Positions 29,042 to 38,946 of a stretch of 64,000 bases of DNA are shown piece by piece. A program made the translations under genes and the position numbers. The stretch covers positions 62,001-126,000 of the forward strand of contig NZ_BMTQ01000006.1 in the NCBI RefSeq assembly GCF_014649755.1, read 5' to 3'. This stretch comes from Streptomyces litmocidini. Lineage in GTDB: Bacteria; Actinomycetota; Actinomycetes; Streptomycetales; Streptomycetaceae. The stretch's first letter is position 1. Each line of letters starts with the position of its first letter. The notes below the pieces were generated by a model. It searched no databases. It was not told where the DNA came from and saw only the letters and a list, made by a program, of their open reading frames with translations.

Positions 29042-30673
29042 CTACCGGACCCTGTCCACCCGCCGCTCGTCCCACACGGGTTCGGCGGTCTCCCGTACGA
29101 CCCCGTCCGAACCGAAGACCAGGTACCGGTCGAAGGACTTCGCGAACCACCGGTCGTGGGTGACGGCCAGCACCGTCCCCTCGTACGACTCCAGACCGTC
29201 CTGGAGCGCCTCCGCCGACTCCAGGTCCAGGTTGTCCGTCGGCTCGTCGAGGAGCAGCGCCGTCGTGCCCGCCAGTTCGAGCAGCAGGATCTGGAACCGC
29301 GCCTGCTGCCCGCCCGACAGCTTGTCGAACGACTGGTCCCCCTGCCGCTCCAGCTCGTACCGCCGCAGCATCGACATCGCCGCGCCCCGGTCCTTGGCGT
29401 GCTCGGTCCACAGGATGTCGACGAGCGGCCGTCCGGTCAGCTCCGGGTGCGCGTGGGTCTGCGCGAAGTGTCCCGGCACGACCCGGGCGCCGAGCTTCCA
29501 CGTACCCGTGTGGGCGACCGACGGGTCCCCCGCGAGCAGCCGCAGGAAGTGGGACTTCCCGGAGCCGTTCGAACCGAGGACCGCGACCCGCTCCCCGTAG
29601 AAGATCTCCAGCGAGAAGGGCTTCATCAGACCGGTCAGCTCAAGGTTCTCGCAGGTCACGGCCCGCACCCCGGTCCGCCCGCCGCGCAGCCGCATCCGGA
29701 TGTCCTGCTCGCGCGGCGGCTCCGGCGGCGGCCCCGCCTCCTCGAACTTCTTCAGCCGGGTCTGCGCGGCGGCGTACCGGGAGGCCATCTCGTGGCTGAC
29801 CGCGGCCGCCTGCCGCAGGGTGACCACCAGCTTCTTCAGCTGCGCGTGCTTCTCGTCCCAGCGCCGCTTCAGTTCCTCGAAGCGGGCGAAGCGCTCCCGC
29901 CGGGCCTCGTGGAAGGTGTCGAAGCCGCCGCCGTGCACCCAGACGTCCGATCCGGCCGGGCCCGGCTCGACCGCGATGATCTTCTGGGCGGCCCGGGAGA
30001 GCAGCTCCCGGTCGTGGGAGATGAAGAGGACGGTCTTGCGGGTCTCCCGCAGCCGCTCCTCCAGCCACCGCTTGCCCGGCACGTCGAGGTAGTTGTCCGG
30101 CTCGTCGAGGAGCAGCACCTCGTCGGGGCCGCGCAGCAGCGACTCCAGGACGAGCCGCTTCTGCTCGCCGCCGGAGAGCGTCCCGGCCTCCCGGAACTGC
30201 GCCTTCTCGTAGGGGACGCCGAGCGCGGCCACGGTGCAGATGTCCCAGAGGGTCTCGGCCTCGTAGCCCTGCACCTCGGCCCAGTCGCTGAGGGCCTGCG
30301 CGTACTTCATCTGCGCGGCCTCGTCGTCGACCGTCATGATCAGGTGCTCGGCCTCGTCGACGGCCTTCGCGGCCTCCCGGATCCGGGGCTGGGCCACGGA
30401 GACGAGCAGGTCGCGGACGGTGGACCCGTCCCGTACGGAGCCGACGAACTGCGGCATCACGCCGAGGCCGCCGCTGACCTTGACCGTGCCGCCGTGCGGC
30501 TGGAGCTCTCCGGCGATCATCCGGAGCAGTGTGGTCTTGCCGGCGCCGTTGGCCCCGACGAGGGCGACGACGGCGCCCTCCCCGACCCGGAAGGAGGCGT
30601 CCCCGAGCAGGACCCTCCCGTCGGGAAGGTAGTACTCCAGATGCGCGGCCTCGACGTGTCCCATGGGATGCAT
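29042..30673 (-). CDS. ABC-F subfamily ATPase (duplicated ATP-binding cassette, soluble)
   Basis: About 543 residues with two ABC domains and no membrane segments. The first has VALVGANGAGKTTLLRMIAG, LSGGEQKRLVLES and LLLDEPDNYLDVPG. The second has VAVLGSNGSGKSHFLRLLAG, LSGGQQARFQILL and LLLDEPTDNLDLES. Each has a switch His (SHDREL, THDRWF). A charged coiled linker (~240-320) joins them. ABC-F proteins act on the ribosome in translation or antibiotic protection. Similarity to Uup/ABCF housekeeping types seems likelier than a resistance role, but this is not settled. Starts at 30679 (GTG), 30673 and 30664 are all possible. Confidence 0.92.
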   Translation of the reverse strand: MHPMGHVEAAHLEYYLPDGRVLLGDASFRVGEGAVVALVGANGAGKTTLLRMIAGELQPHGGTVKVSGGLGVMPQFVGSVRDGSTVRDLLVSVAQPRIREAAKAVDEAEHLIMTVDDEAAQMKYAQALSDWAEVQGYEAETLWDICTVAALGVPYEKAQFREAGTLSGGEQKRLVLESLLRGPDEVLLLDEPDNYLDVPGKRWLEERLRETRKTVLFISHDRELLSRAAQKIIAVEPGPAGSDVWVHGGGFDTFHEARRERFARFEELKRRWDEKHAQLKKLVVTLRQAAAVSHEMASRYAAAQTRLKKFEEAGPPPEPPREQDIRMRLRGGRTGVRAVTCENLELTGLMKPFSLEIFYGERVAVLGSNGSGKSHFLRLLAGDPSVAHTGTWKLGARVVPGHFAQTHAHPELTGRPLVDILWTEHAKDRGAAMSMLRRYELERQGDQSFDKLSGGQQARFQILLLELAGTTALLLDEPTDNLDLESAEALQDGLESYEGTVLAVTHDRWFAKSFDRYLVFGSDGVVRETAEPVWDERRVDRVR

Positions 30674-30720
30674 TGTCACCGCCCGCCGGGGCCCGACCCA
30701 ACCGGTTTAGGATGCGCGGC

Positions 30721-31689
30721 ATGAGCTTTGGGGGACCGCAGTGGCCGCAGGAGCCGCAGCAACAGGGGCAGCAGGGGTACGGACAGCAGCCCGGGTACGG
30801 GTACCCGCCGCGGCAGGGAGACGGGCAGCAGTCGGGCTACGGGTATCCGCCGCCCCGGCAGCCGGACCCGTTCCCCGGCGCGCAGGGCAGCGGTGACACC
30901 CCCGACTGGGGCGCCCTGGCCGACGCCTCGGCCTCGCGGGGCCGACGCAAGCGCCTCCTGCTGATCGCCGGCGGGGTCCTGGCCACGGTGGCCGTGGGCG
31001 CGATCGTGGCGACCGCCGTCGTGAGCACCAACAAGAAGAACGACGAGGCCAAGAACGGCCCGGTGTCCACCGGCACGGTCTCCCCCACCGACGCGCCGAC
31101 CCCCGAGCCGACCTTCTCGTCGGTGGCGCCGCCGCCCCCGCCGAACCCGAAGGACTACATCTCGGACCCGAAGAAGGACAGGGCCCCGCTCACCGCCGAG
31201 GGCCTCTTCCCGGGCAGGAAGATGAGCATGAACGGCCGCGCGTACAAGAAGGGCGCGACCTCCGCCACGACGAACTGCGCGGCCGTCACGCAGGGCGGCC
31301 TCGGCGGCGTCCTGCAGCGGAACGGCTGCCAGCGGATGCTCCGCGCGACCTACGTGAAGGACGGCGTGGCGATCACCGTCGGCGTCGCCGTCTTCCCGTC
31401 CGAGGCGGCGGCCCAGAAGGCGAAGGACCAGGCCACCGGTGGCGTCGCGCCCCTGACGGGGGCGGGCGTGGGTGATTTCTGCCACGCCACGGTCTGCCTG
31501 CGCCGCTCGAACGCGATCGGCCGGTACGCGTACTTCACCCAGGGCGGCTTCGCCGACGGCAAGAAGGTCACCAAGGCCGACGCGCCCGTCTTCCGGGCCA
31601 GCGACGACCTCGGCACCTTCGCCTTCAACCAGATCTACGCCCGGGGCCGCGCCCAGGCCTCAGCAGCAGCCGGCACTCCCGGGGAGTGA
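30721..31689 (+). CDS. membrane-anchored protein with QGY-rich N-terminus
   Basis: A 322-residue protein. Residues 1-60 are a low-complexity Gln/Gly/Tyr/Pro tract (repeated GYGYPP), probably cytosolic. Arg/Lys-flanked residues ~79-101 form one transmembrane helix ([20 protein letters not shown]). A Pro/Thr-rich linker and an extracellular domain of ~180 residues follow, with Cys in NCAAVTQ, NGCQRML and [10 protein letters not shown] that could form disulfides. Function unknown. ATG 30721 is certain from context. The last 30 bp overlap the 3' end of the convergent truA. Confidence 0.85.
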   Translation: MSFGGPQWPQEPQQQGQQGYGQQPGYGYPPRQGDGQQSGYGYPPPRQPDPFPGAQGSGDTPDWGALADASASRGRRKRLLLIAGGVLATVAVGAIVATAVVSTNKKNDEAKNGPVSTGTVSPTDAPTPEPTFSSVAPPPPPNPKDYISDPKKDRAPLTAEGLFPGRKMSMNGRAYKKGATSATTNCAAVTQGGLGGVLQRNGCQRMLRATYVKDGVAITVGVAVFPSEAAAQKAKDQATGGVAPLTGAGVGDFCHATVCLRRSNAIGRYAYFTQGGFADGKKVTKADAPVFRASDDLGTFAFNQIYARGRAQASAAAGTPGE

Positions 31690-32517
31690 CCGCCTGTTGC
31701 GGGCCTCCCGGCTGCGGGCGGCCAGCAGGGCGTCCTCCGGGTAGCCGACCTCTTCGAGGGTGAGGCCGTGCGGCCGCACGACGTGCACGGCCGAGTCGCG
31801 GACCCCGGCGGCGAGCACCTTGCCGGGCCAGTCGACCGGCCGGTGGCCGTCGCCGACGAAGAGCAGGGCGCCGACGAGCGAGCGGACCATGTTGTGGCAG
31901 AAGGCGTCCGCCTTGACGGTCGCCTCCAGGATCCCGTCCTCGCGCCGCTCCCAGCGCAGCACCTGGAGCGTGCGGATGGTGGTGGCGCCCTCGCGCTTCT
32001 TGCAGTACGCCGCGAAGTCGTGCTCGCCGACGAGCGCGGTGGCGGCCTCGTTCATGGCGTCCACGTCGAGGGCCCAGTCGTGCCACAGCACGTGCCCGCG
32101 GAGCAGCGGGTCGACGCCGCCGGGGTTGTCGGTGACGCGGTAGGCGTAGCGGCGCCAGACGGCGGAGAACCGGGCGTTGAAGCCCGCGGGGGCCTCTTCC
32201 ACGCGCCACACCCGCACATCGTGGGAGAGCCGTCCCGCGAGCCGCCGGAGCAGCTTGTCGCGGTGCTCGGCCCACACCTCCGCGGGCAGGTCGACATGGG
32301 CGACCTGGCCGCGCGCGTGCACGCCGGCGTCGGTCCGGCCGGCGACGGTCAGCTCGTAGGTCTCCCCGGACCGGGTCACGGTCCGCAGGGCGTCCTCGAT
32401 CTCTCCCTGCACGGTCCGCTGCCCCTGGGCCTGCTTGGCCCACCCGGAGAAGTCCTTGCCGTCGTACGAGAGGTCCAGCCGAACCCGTACGAAACCGTCC
32501 TGCACGTCATCGCTCAC
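31660..32517 (-). CDS. truA: tRNA pseudouridine(38-40) synthase
   Basis: A 285-residue enzyme that isomerises uridines 38-40 in tRNA anticodon arms. The catalytic Asp lies in [39 protein letters not shown] at the N-terminus and [19 protein letters not shown] near the C-terminus are typical. GTG 32517 is the start. It follows rplQ on the same strand after a terminator hairpin, the usual position in actinobacteria. The stop lies 30 bp inside the convergent QGY-protein gene. Confidence 0.96.
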   Translation of the reverse strand: MSDDVQDGFVRVRLDLSYDGKDFSGWAKQAQGQRTVQGEIEDALRTVTRSGETYELTVAGRTDAGVHARGQVAHVDLPAEVWAEHRDKLLRRLAGRLSHDVRVWRVEEAPAGFNARFSAVWRRYAYRVTDNPGGVDPLLRGHVLWHDWALDVDAMNEAATALVGEHDFAAYCKKREGATTIRTLQVLRWERREDGILEATVKADAFCHNMVRSLVGALLFVGDGHRPVDWPGKVLAAGVRDSAVHVVRPHGLTLEEVGYPEDALLAARSREARNRRSLPGSAGCC

Positions 32518-32555
32518 CCGGAGATCCTCTCAAACGCGCGCCGGACGCACGGGAA

Positions 32556-32585
32556 CGGGCCCGCACCCCAGGGGGTACGGGCCCG
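32556..32585 (-). terminator. terminator after rplQ
   Basis: A 14-bp stem with one mismatch (CGGGCCCGCACCCC against 32572-32585) and a tight loop lies 26 bp after the rplQ stop and before truA. Confidence 0.75.
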
Positions 32586-32610
32586 CTCACGAGAAACGTG
32601 GGCAGAACGC

Positions 32611-33081
32611 TTACGCGTCCTTCGCCTCGTCCTCGGTCGCCTCGACGGCGGCGGCCTCGTCGGCCTCCTTGACGGCGCGCTTGGTGGCGGCCTCGGCCTC
32701 GGCGACGGTCGCCTTCTTGGCGATCTCGCCCTCGACCAGCTCGATCACGGCCATCGGGGCGTTGTCGCCACGACGGTTGCCGATCTTGGTGATGCGGGTG
32801 TAGCCACCCGGGCGCTCCGAGTAGCGCGGGGCGATCTCGGTGAAGAGCGTGTGGACGACGCCCTTGTCCGTGATCGACTGCAGCACCAGGCGACGGTTGT
32901 GGATGTCGCCCTTCTTCGCCTTGGTGATCAGGCGCTCGGCGACCGGACGCAGGCGACGGGCCTTGGCCTCGGTCGTGGTGATGCGGCCGTGCTCGAAGAG
33001 CGACTTCGCCAGGTTGGCGAGGAGCAGCTTCTCGTGCGCGGCGGAACCGCCGAGGCGGGCACCCTTCGCGGGACGCGGCAT
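32611..33081 (-). CDS. rplQ: 50S ribosomal protein L17
   Basis: A 156-residue protein. The conserved L17 domain is residues 1-120 ([58 protein letters not shown]), followed by an acidic Ala/Glu-rich actinobacterial tail. ATG 33081 has AGGAGAAA upstream. It is the last ribosomal gene of the alpha block, separated from rpoA by ~150 bp that include a strong hairpin. Confidence 0.98.
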   Translation of the reverse strand: MPRPAKGARLGGSAAHEKLLLANLAKSLFEHGRITTTEAKARRLRPVAERLITKAKKGDIHNRRLVLQSITDKGVVHTLFTEIAPRYSERPGGYTRITKIGNRRGDNAPMAVIELVEGEIAKKATVAEAEAATKRAVKEADEAAAVEATEDEAKDA

Positions 33082-33159
33082 GGTGTTTCTCCTTGTGATC
33101 TGCACCGGCCGTATGAGGTACCGGTGTCAGTGTCCGAGCGGGCGGTCACCCGTCGGAGA

Positions 33160-33186
33160 CCCCGCGCCCCGGAAAGGGGCGCGGGG
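33160..33186 (-). terminator. hairpin between rpoA and rplQ
   Basis: A perfect 11-bp stem CCCCGCGCCCC/GGGGCGCGGGG with loop GGAAA. It may partly attenuate or protect rpoA mRNA rather than end the operon, since rplQ follows in the same direction. Confidence 0.65.
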
Positions 33187-33228
33187 AACTGCGCGACCGG
33201 CCGGAACCGGTCCGCAGCAAGACTGCGA

Positions 33229-34251
33229 CTAGTACTGCTCGGTCTCGACGAAACCGGCGTCCGCGTCGTCGTCGGCGCCGAAGGCGTCGGCGGCGGCGGT
33301 CGGGTCGAATCCGGGCGGGCTGTCCTTGAGCGCGAGGCCCATGCCGGCCAGCTTCGCCTTGACCTCGTCGATCGACTTCGCACCGAAGTTGCGGATGTCG
33401 AGCAGGTCGGCCTCGGAGCGGGCGACGAGCTCACCCACGGAGTGGATGCCCTCGCGCTTGAGGCAGTTGTACGAACGAACGGTGAGCTCGAGCTCCTCGA
33501 TCGGCAGCGCCAGGTCGGCGGCCAGGGCGGCGTCCGTCGGGGACGGGCCCATGTCGATGCCCTCGGCGTCGATGTTGAGCTCGCGCGCCAGACCGAACAG
33601 TTCGACCAGGGTCTTGCCGGCGGACGCCATGGCGTCGCGCGGGCGCATGGCCTGCTTGGTCTCGACGTCGACGATGAGCTTGTCGAAGTCGGTGCGCTGC
33701 TCGACTCGGGTCGCCTCGACCTTGTAGGTGACCTTGAGGACCGGCGAGTAGATCGAGTCGACCGGGATGCGGCCGATCTCCTGGCCGACCTGCTTGTTCT
33801 GGACGGCGGAGACGTAGCCGCGACCGCGCTCGACGGTCAGCTCCATCTCCAGCTTGCCCTTGGCGTTCAGGGTCGCCAGAACGAGGTCGGGGTTGTGCAC
33901 CTCGACACCGGCCGGGGGCGCGATGTCGGCGGCGGTGACCAGACCCGGGCCCTGCTTGCGCAGGTACATCACGACCGGCTCGTCGTGCTCCGAGGAGACG
34001 ACCAGCTGCTTGATGTTCAGGATGAGGTCGGTGACGTCCTCCTTGACGCCCGGCACGGTGGTGAACTCGTGCAGGACGCCGTCGATGCGGATGCTGGTGA
34101 CGGCGGCACCCGGGATCGAGGAGAGGAGGGTACGGCGGAGGGAGTTGCCGAGGGTGTAGCCGAAGCCCGGCTCCAGCGGCTCGATGACGAACCGGGAGCG
34201 GAACTCGTCGACGACCTCTTCGGTCAGCGACGGACGCTGAGCGATAAGCAT
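33229..34251 (-). CDS. rpoA: DNA-directed RNA polymerase alpha subunit
   Basis: A 340-residue protein. The N-terminal dimerisation domain has [20 protein letters not shown] and [20 protein letters not shown] at the junction with the C-terminal domain, which binds DNA UP elements and activators ([19 protein letters not shown]). The acidic tail ends [15 protein letters not shown] 34251 has GAAGGAAA upstream. It lies in the alpha block after rpsK with a 157-bp spacer holding an imperfect hairpin. Confidence 0.99.
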   Translation of the reverse strand: MLIAQRPSLTEEVVDEFRSRFVIEPLEPGFGYTLGNSLRRTLLSSIPGAAVTSIRIDGVLHEFTTVPGVKEDVTDLILNIKQLVVSSEHDEPVVMYLRKQGPGLVTAADIAPPAGVEVHNPDLVLATLNAKGKLEMELTVERGRGYVSAVQNKQVGQEIGRIPVDSIYSPVLKVTYKVEATRVEQRTDFDKLIVDVETKQAMRPRDAMASAGKTLVELFGLARELNIDAEGIDMGPSPTDAALAADLALPIEELELTVRSYNCLKREGIHSVGELVARSEADLLDIRNFGAKSIDEVKAKLAGMGLALKDSPPGFDPTAAADAFGADDDADAGFVETEQY

Positions 34252-34346
34252 GTCTGTGTTTCCTTCAGTCGTGGACGCCCACTATTTGACGCCCGACAGA
34301 CACCGGGCGGCGGCCCGATGGTTCTACTGCGCGTACTGCAAGGGTA

Positions 34347-34381
34347 CGGGCGGTACGCCCCACAAGGGGACGCACCGCCCG
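34347..34381 (-). other. hairpin between rpsK and rpoA
   Basis: An imperfect ~15-bp stem, CGGGCGGTACGCCCC against 34366-34381 with one bulge, lies in the rpsK-rpoA spacer. It may be an attenuator or mRNA-processing site. Confidence 0.55.
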
Positions 34382-34408
34382 AAAGGTCCTGCTCAAGCAG
34401 CCCGTGCG

Positions 34409-34813
34409 TCAGACGCGGCGGCGCTTGGGGGGACGGCAGCCGTTGTGCGGCGTGGGGGTGACGTCCTGGATCGAACCGACCTCGAGGCCCGTGGCCTGGA
34501 GGGAGCGGATCGCGGTCTCACGGCCGGAGCCGGGACCCTTGACGAAGACGTCGACCTTGCGCATGCCGTGCTCCTGCGCGCGGCGGGCGGCCGACTCGGC
34601 GGCCATCTGCGCGGCGAAGGGGGTGGACTTGCGCGAGCCCTTGAAGCCGACGTGGCCGGCGGAGGCCCAGGAGATCACGTTGCCCGAGGGGTCCGTGATC
34701 GAGACGATCGTGTTGTTGAACGTGCTCTTGATGTGCGCGTGGCCGTGAGCGACGTTCTTCTTTTCCTTGCGGCGCACCTTCTTGGCGGCACCCTGACGAC
34801 CCTTGGGGGGCAT
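34409..34813 (-). CDS. rpsK: 30S ribosomal protein S11
   Basis: A 134-residue protein with the S11 core: [59 protein letters not shown] and the basic C-terminus [12 protein letters not shown]. It sits on the platform of the small subunit. ATG 34813 follows a GGAG-type site. It is the fourth gene of infA-rpmJ-rpsM-rpsK-rpoA-rplQ. Confidence 0.99.
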   Translation of the reverse strand: MPPKGRQGAAKKVRRKEKKNVAHGHAHIKSTFNNTIVSITDPSGNVISWASAGHVGFKGSRKSTPFAAQMAAESAARRAQEHGMRKVDVFVKGPGSGRETAIRSLQATGLEVGSIQDVTPTPHNGCRPPKRRRV

Positions 34814-34878
34814 CTATAACTCCTACGGGAGGTGGTCGGTCCTACAGCGAAGACCGCTTGGTAAGCGTCCGCTGAGGA

Positions 34879-35259
34879 CTACTTCTTGCCCGGCTTCTTC
34901 TTGCCGGCGATGGCGCGACGCGGGCCCTTGCGGGTACGGGCGTTCGTGCTGGTGCGCTGACCGCGGACGGGCAGGCCACGACGGTGACGCAGGCCCTGGT
35001 AGCAGCCGATCTCGACCTTGCGGCGGATGTCGGCGGCGATCTCGCGGCGGAGGTCACCCTCGGTCTGGAGGTTGGCGTCCACGTACTCGCGGATCTTGAC
35101 GAGGTCTTCCTCGGCAAGGTCGCGGACACGGGTGGACGGGTTCACGCCGGTCGCGGCGAGAATCTCCTCGGACCGGGTGCGCCCGATGCCGAAGACGTAG
35201 GTGAGTGCGACCACCACACGCTTTTCGCGCGGGATGTCAACACCGGAAACGCGTGCCAT
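34879..35259 (-). CDS. rpsM: 30S ribosomal protein S13
   Basis: A 126-residue protein of the small-subunit head that contacts tRNAs and L5. Diagnostic stretches are [39 protein letters not shown] and [20 protein letters not shown], with a Lys-rich C-terminus. A ~190-bp spacer separates it from rpmJ upstream; no gene is visible in that spacer. Confidence 0.99.
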   Translation of the reverse strand: MARVSGVDIPREKRVVVALTYVFGIGRTRSEEILAATGVNPSTRVRDLAEEDLVKIREYVDANLQTEGDLRREIAADIRRKVEIGCYQGLRHRRGLPVRGQRTSTNARTRKGPRRAIAGKKKPGKK

Positions 35260-35450
35260 TCAATGGCTCCTGTGTTCTCGGGGGTCTGCTGCAGAACCGT
35301 TCCCGGCTGCCGTATGAGGTACAGGTCGGGTCCCCGGCCCCCGCCGGAGGTGCCGTCAACCGTGCGGACACGGCCCGACGGGCTCTGCGTATGTACGTGT
35401 TGCTATGCGTCGCGCGAAGAACTGCGAAGTTGCAGGTCGGTCGGCGTGCG

Positions 35451-35564
35451 TCAGCCCTGGCGCTGCTTGTGGCGCAGGTTGTCGCAGATGACCATGACCC
35501 GGCCGTGACGGCGGATCACCTTGCACTTGTCGCAGATCTTCTTGACGCTCGGCTTGACCTTCAT
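35451..35564 (-). CDS. rpmJ: 50S ribosomal protein L36 (zinc-binding form)
   Basis: A 37-residue protein, [20 protein letters not shown] onward. The zinc ligands of the C+ form are all present: Cys11, Cys14, Cys27 and a late His. Streptomycetes commonly also have a zinc-free L36 under Zur control elsewhere. It lies between infA and rpsM. Confidence 0.97.
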   Translation of the reverse strand: MKVKPSVKKICDKCKVIRRHGRVMVICDNLRHKQRQG

Positions 35565-35625
35565 GGGATGTGAGGTTCTCCGGGTCAGTGCCACCACCCG
35601 CGCGGAAGGCGGGTGCGGGCAAGAT

Positions 35626-35847
35626 CTACTTGTACCGGTAGACGATCCGGCCACGCGTCAGGTCGTAGGGAGAGAGCTCCACGACGACCCGGTCGTCCGG
35701 GAGGATTCGGATGTAGTGCATCCGCATCTTGCCGGAGATGTGCGCGAGGACCTTGTGACCGTTCTGGAGCTCCACCTTGAACATGGCGTTCGGGAGGGAC
35801 TCGATCACGGTGCCCTCGATTTCGATGGCACCTTGCTTCTTGGCCAC
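35626..35847 (-). CDS. infA: translation initiation factor IF-1
   Basis: A 73-residue OB-fold protein ([40 protein letters not shown], ending GRIVYRYK) that binds the ribosomal A site during initiation. GTG 35847 follows AAAGGCG. It is the first gene of the alpha block. The leader contains a long-armed hairpin and a possible -10 TAGACT at 35933-35928 with a weak -35. Confidence 0.98.
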   Translation of the reverse strand: MAKKQGAIEIEGTVIESLPNAMFKVELQNGHKVLAHISGKMRMHYIRILPDDRVVVELSPYDLTRGRIVYRYK

Positions 35848-35879
35848 GCTTCGCCTTTCGAATCGGCTACCTTGATCGA

Positions 35880-35917
35880 CTCTCGCCGCCGTGTGCAGGC
35901 ACACGGGTACACGAGAG
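35880..35917 (-). other. infA leader hairpin
   Basis: Outer arms CTCTCG (35880-35885) and CGAGAG (35912-35917) enclose an inner hairpin CGTGTG/CACACG. It lies about 35 nt upstream of the infA start codon. Confidence 0.6.
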
Positions 35918-36030
35918 CCGACGCATCAGTCTACGTCAGGCCCCAGGAAAAAACGAATCGAGAAGTCTGCCCACGGTGGAAGATCCCTATTCCTGCCGCC
36001 GTCGTGCTCCCGGCGCGGCCGGCCGGACCC

Positions 36031-36882
36031 CTACGCCAACGGGTCCGGCGCCGCCGTCACGCCCAGCTCGGCGAGCTTCGCCTTGCCGCCGTCCACCGCC
36101 GTGAGGACCAGCGGGCCCTCCTCCGTCAGGGCGATGGAGTGCTCCCAGTGGGAGGACCAGGTGCCGTCGGTCGTGATGACCGTCCAGTCGTCCTCCAGGA
36201 CCTCCGTGTGCGGGGTGCCCAGGGAGACCATCGGCTCGATCGCCAGGCAGAGGCCGGGGACCAGCTTCGGGCCCTTGCCGCGCTTGCGGGAGACGTAGTT
36301 CAGCAGGTGCGGGTCCATGTGCATCTCGGTGCCGATGCCGTGGCCGCCGTAGTCCTCGATGATGCCGTAGCGGCCCAGGCTGTGGTCGCCCACGGCCGGC
36401 CGCGGCTGCCGCTTGATGTACGTCTCGATCGCCCGGGAGATGTCCACCAGCCGGTTGCCGGGCCTCATCGCCGCGATGCCCGCCCACATCGACTCCTCGG
36501 TCACCCGGGAGAGCTCGATCAGCTCCGGGGCGTGACCGGTGCCGACGAAGGCGGTGTACGCCGCGTCGCCGTGCCAGCCGTCCACGATCGCGCCGCAGTC
36601 GATCGAGATGATGTCGCCGTCCTTGAGGACGGTCTTCTCGTCGGGGATGCCGTGGACGACGACCTCGTTCACCGAGGTGCAGATCGTCGCGGGGAAGCCG
36701 CCGTACCCGAGGAAGTTCGACTTCGCCCCGTGGTCGGCGATGACCTTCCGCGCGACCTCGTCGAGGTCCTTCGTCGTGGCGCCCGGCACGGCCGCCTCCC
36801 GGGTCGCCGCGTGGATGGCGGCGACGACCAGCCCCGCCTCGCGCATCTTCGCGATCTGCTCGGGGGTCTTGATCTGCACCAT
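36031..36882 (-). CDS. map: type I methionine aminopeptidase
   Basis: A 283-residue cytosolic metalloprotease that removes the initiator Met. Metal ligands are visible in IISIDCGAIVDGWHGDAAYT (Asp, Asp), GGHGIGTEMHMDP (His), LAIEPMVS (Glu) and the late WEHSIALT (Glu-His pair region). ATG 36882 has GGAAAGG upstream. It lies downstream of adk, separated by a strong hairpin, in the secY-adk-map order. About 180 bp without a gene follow to infA. Confidence 0.97.
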   Translation of the reverse strand: MVQIKTPEQIAKMREAGLVVAAIHAATREAAVPGATTKDLDEVARKVIADHGAKSNFLGYGGFPATICTSVNEVVVHGIPDEKTVLKDGDIISIDCGAIVDGWHGDAAYTAFVGTGHAPELIELSRVTEESMWAGIAAMRPGNRLVDISRAIETYIKRQPRPAVGDHSLGRYGIIEDYGGHGIGTEMHMDPHLLNYVSRKRGKGPKLVPGLCLAIEPMVSLGTPHTEVLEDDWTVITTDGTWSSHWEHSIALTEEGPLVLTAVDGGKAKLAELGVTAAPDPLA

Positions 36883-36923
36883 CGTGGCCGCGGCCTTTCC
36901 ATCGAGTACGGGGAACAGAACAA

Positions 36924-36966
36924 CGATACGGCCGCGACGCCCCCGAGGGGCACCGCGGCCGTATCG
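36924..36966 (-). terminator. terminator/attenuator between adk and map
   Basis: A perfect 13-bp outer stem CGATACGGCCGCG (36924-36936 against 36954-36966) encloses a smaller GCCCC/GGGGC stem. It follows the adk stop by 13 bp, with a T-rich stretch after it on the minus strand. Confidence 0.8.
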
Positions 36967-36979
36967 AACGAACCGGGGG

Positions 36980-37627
36980 TTACTTCTTGAGCGCGGCCAT
37001 CGCCTTGGCGGTGACCTCGTCCACCTTGCCGAGCGCCGAGATCGTCTCGACCAGGTTCTGCGCCCGGTAGTAGTCGATGATCGGCTCGGTCTCCGTGTGG
37101 TAGACCGACAGGCGCTTGCGGACGGTCTCCTCCGTGTCGTCGTCGCGCTGGTACAGCTCGCCGCCGCAGACGTCGCAGACGCCCTCGGTCTTCGGAGCGT
37201 TGTACGTCACGTGGAACACGTGCGAGGAGTCCTTGCGGCAGATGCGGCGACCCGCGATCCGCTTCACGACCTCGTCCTCGGGGACCTCGAGGTCCAGGAC
37301 CGCGTCCAGCTCGATGCCGTCGGCCTTGAGGAACGCGTCCAGAGCCTGGGCCTGGGCCACGTTCCGCGGGAACCCGTCGAGCAGGAAGCCGCCCTCGGCG
37401 TCCGCCTGGCGCATGCGGTCCTCGGCCATCCCGATCGTCACGGAGTCCGGCACGAGCTGGCCGGCCTTCATGTACGACTGCGCCTCTACGCCCAGCGGCG
37501 TGCCCTGCGAGATGTTGGCACGGAACAGGTCGCCCGTAGAGATGTGCGGGATGCCCAGGTTCTTGGCGAGGTACGCGGCCTGCGTGCCCTTGCCCGCACC
37601 GGGCGGTCCGACGAGGACGATTCGCAT
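36980..37627 (-). CDS. adk: adenylate kinase (long form with LID domain)
   Basis: A 215-residue enzyme that interconverts ATP+AMP and 2 ADP. The P-loop is RIVLVGPPGAGKGTQAAYLA. The AMP site includes ISTGDLFRANI and LLDGFPRNVAQAQAL. The LID carries Cys in RRICRKDSS and GVCDVCGGELYQRDDD, a zinc-finger-like arrangement. ATG 37627 overlaps the secY TGA (ATGA), so it is translationally coupled to secY. Confidence 0.98.
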   Translation of the reverse strand: MRIVLVGPPGAGKGTQAAYLAKNLGIPHISTGDLFRANISQGTPLGVEAQSYMKAGQLVPDSVTIGMAEDRMRQADAEGGFLLDGFPRNVAQAQALDAFLKADGIELDAVLDLEVPEDEVVKRIAGRRICRKDSSHVFHVTYNAPKTEGVCDVCGGELYQRDDDTEETVRKRLSVYHTETEPIIDYYRAQNLVETISALGKVDEVTAKAMAALKK

Positions 37628-38946
37628 CAGCGGAGGAACCCTTCGTAATTGCGCTGCTGGAGCTGGCTCTCGATCTGCTTCACGGTCTCCAGCCCCACAC
37701 CCACGATGATGAGGATGCTCGTCCCGCCGAAGGGGAAGTTGGAATTGGCCCCACCGAAGCCTGCCAACGCCATCGTCGGCACAAGAGCGATCAGACCCAA
37801 GTACAGCGAGCCCGGCCAAGTGATCCGGTTGAGCACGTAGCTCAGATACTCGGCAGTAGGTCGACCAGCCCGGATACCCGGGATGAAGCCACCATACTTC
37901 TTCATGTTGTCCGCAACTTCCTCGGGGTTGAACGAGATCGCCACGTAGAAGAAGGCGAAGAACACGATCAGGAGGAAGTAGGCGGCGATGTAGTAGGGGT
38001 GGTCACCCTTGACGAAGTGGGCTTCGATCCAGGTCTTCCAGCCCGCGGTGCTGTTCGAGAACTGCGCGATCAAGGCCGGGATGTAGAGCAGCGACGACGC
38101 GAAGATGACAGGAATCACACCGGCCTGGTTCACCTTCAAAGGGATGTAAGTGGACGTACCGCCGTACGACCTGCGGCCGATCATGCGCTTCGCGTACTGG
38201 ACCGGGATGCGGCGCTGGGCCTGCTCGACGAAGACCACGAGGGCCACCATCACGAAGCCGATGAGGATGACGACGCCGAACTCGATCCAGCCCTGGGCGA
38301 GCTTGCCGCTCTTCTTGATGGCCCACAGGGCGCCGGGGAAGCCGGCCGCGATCGAGATGAACATCAGGATCGACATGCCGTTGCCGATGCCGCGGTCCGT
38401 GATCAGCTCGCCGAGCCACATGACGACGCCGGTGCCCGCGGTCATGGTGATGACCATCGTGGCGATGGTGAAGATCGACTGGTCGGGCACGACCTGGTCG
38501 GCGACGATGCAGCCGCTGAAGAGCGCACCGCTCTTGGCGGTCGCGACGAGACCGGTGCCCTGGAGGATGGCGAGGGCCACGGTCAGGTACCGGGTGTACT
38601 GCGTGATCTTGGCAGTGCCGGCCTGACCCTCCTTCTTGAGGGCTTCGAGGCGCGGGATCACGACGGTCAGCAGCTGCAGGATGATGCTCGCCGTGATGTA
38701 CGGCATGATGCCGAGCGCGAAGATGGTGATCTGCAGCAGCGCTCCGCCACTGAACATGTTGACCAGGCCGAACAGGCTGTTGTTGCCCTCGCTGGCCTGC
38801 TTGACACACTGCTGGACGGCCTCGTAGCTGACGCCGGGGACCGGGATGTGGGCCCCCAGGCGGTACAGCACGATGATGCCGAGCGTGAAGAGCAGCTTCT
38901 TGCGCAGGTCGGGCGTCTTGAACGCCCGGGCGAACGCGGTGAGCAC
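37627..38946 (-). CDS. secY: protein translocase subunit SecY
   Basis: A 439-residue ten-helix channel protein of the Sec translocon. It starts VLTAFARAFKTPDLRKKLLF and has the plug and pore helices, for example LLTVVIPRLEALKKEGQ, TAGTGVVMWLGELITDRGIG and NQAGVIPVIFASSLLYIPA. The GTG 38946 start follows AGGAGG. The C-terminus is QLQQRNYEGFLR. It is separated from rplO by an unusually long spacer, so it probably has its own promoter, and it leads secY-adk-map. Confidence 0.98.
   Translation of the reverse strand: MLTAFARAFKTPDLRKKLLFTLGIIVLYRLGAHIPVPGVSYEAVQQCVKQASEGNNSLFGLVNMFSGGALLQITIFALGIMPYITASIILQLLTVVIPRLEALKKEGQAGTAKITQYTRYLTVALAILQGTGLVATAKSGALFSGCIVADQVVPDQSIFTIATMVITMTAGTGVVMWLGELITDRGIGNGMSILMFISIAAGFPGALWAIKKSGKLAQGWIEFGVVILIGFVMVALVVFVEQAQRRIPVQYAKRMIGRRSYGGTSTYIPLKVNQAGVIPVIFASSLLYIPALIAQFSNSTAGWKTWIEAHFVKGDHPYYIAAYFLLIVFFAFFYVAISFNPEEVADNMKKYGGFIPGIRAGRPTAEYLSYVLNRITWPGSLYLGLIALVPTMALAGFGGANSNFPFGGTSILIIVGVGLETVKQIESQLQQRNYEGFLR

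Noticed and set aside
29042..30673. An antibiotic-resistance ABC-F protein.
   Set aside because: Nothing in the context (ribosomal protein genes, no biosynthetic cluster) supports it over a housekeeping ABC-F, so it is left unspecified.
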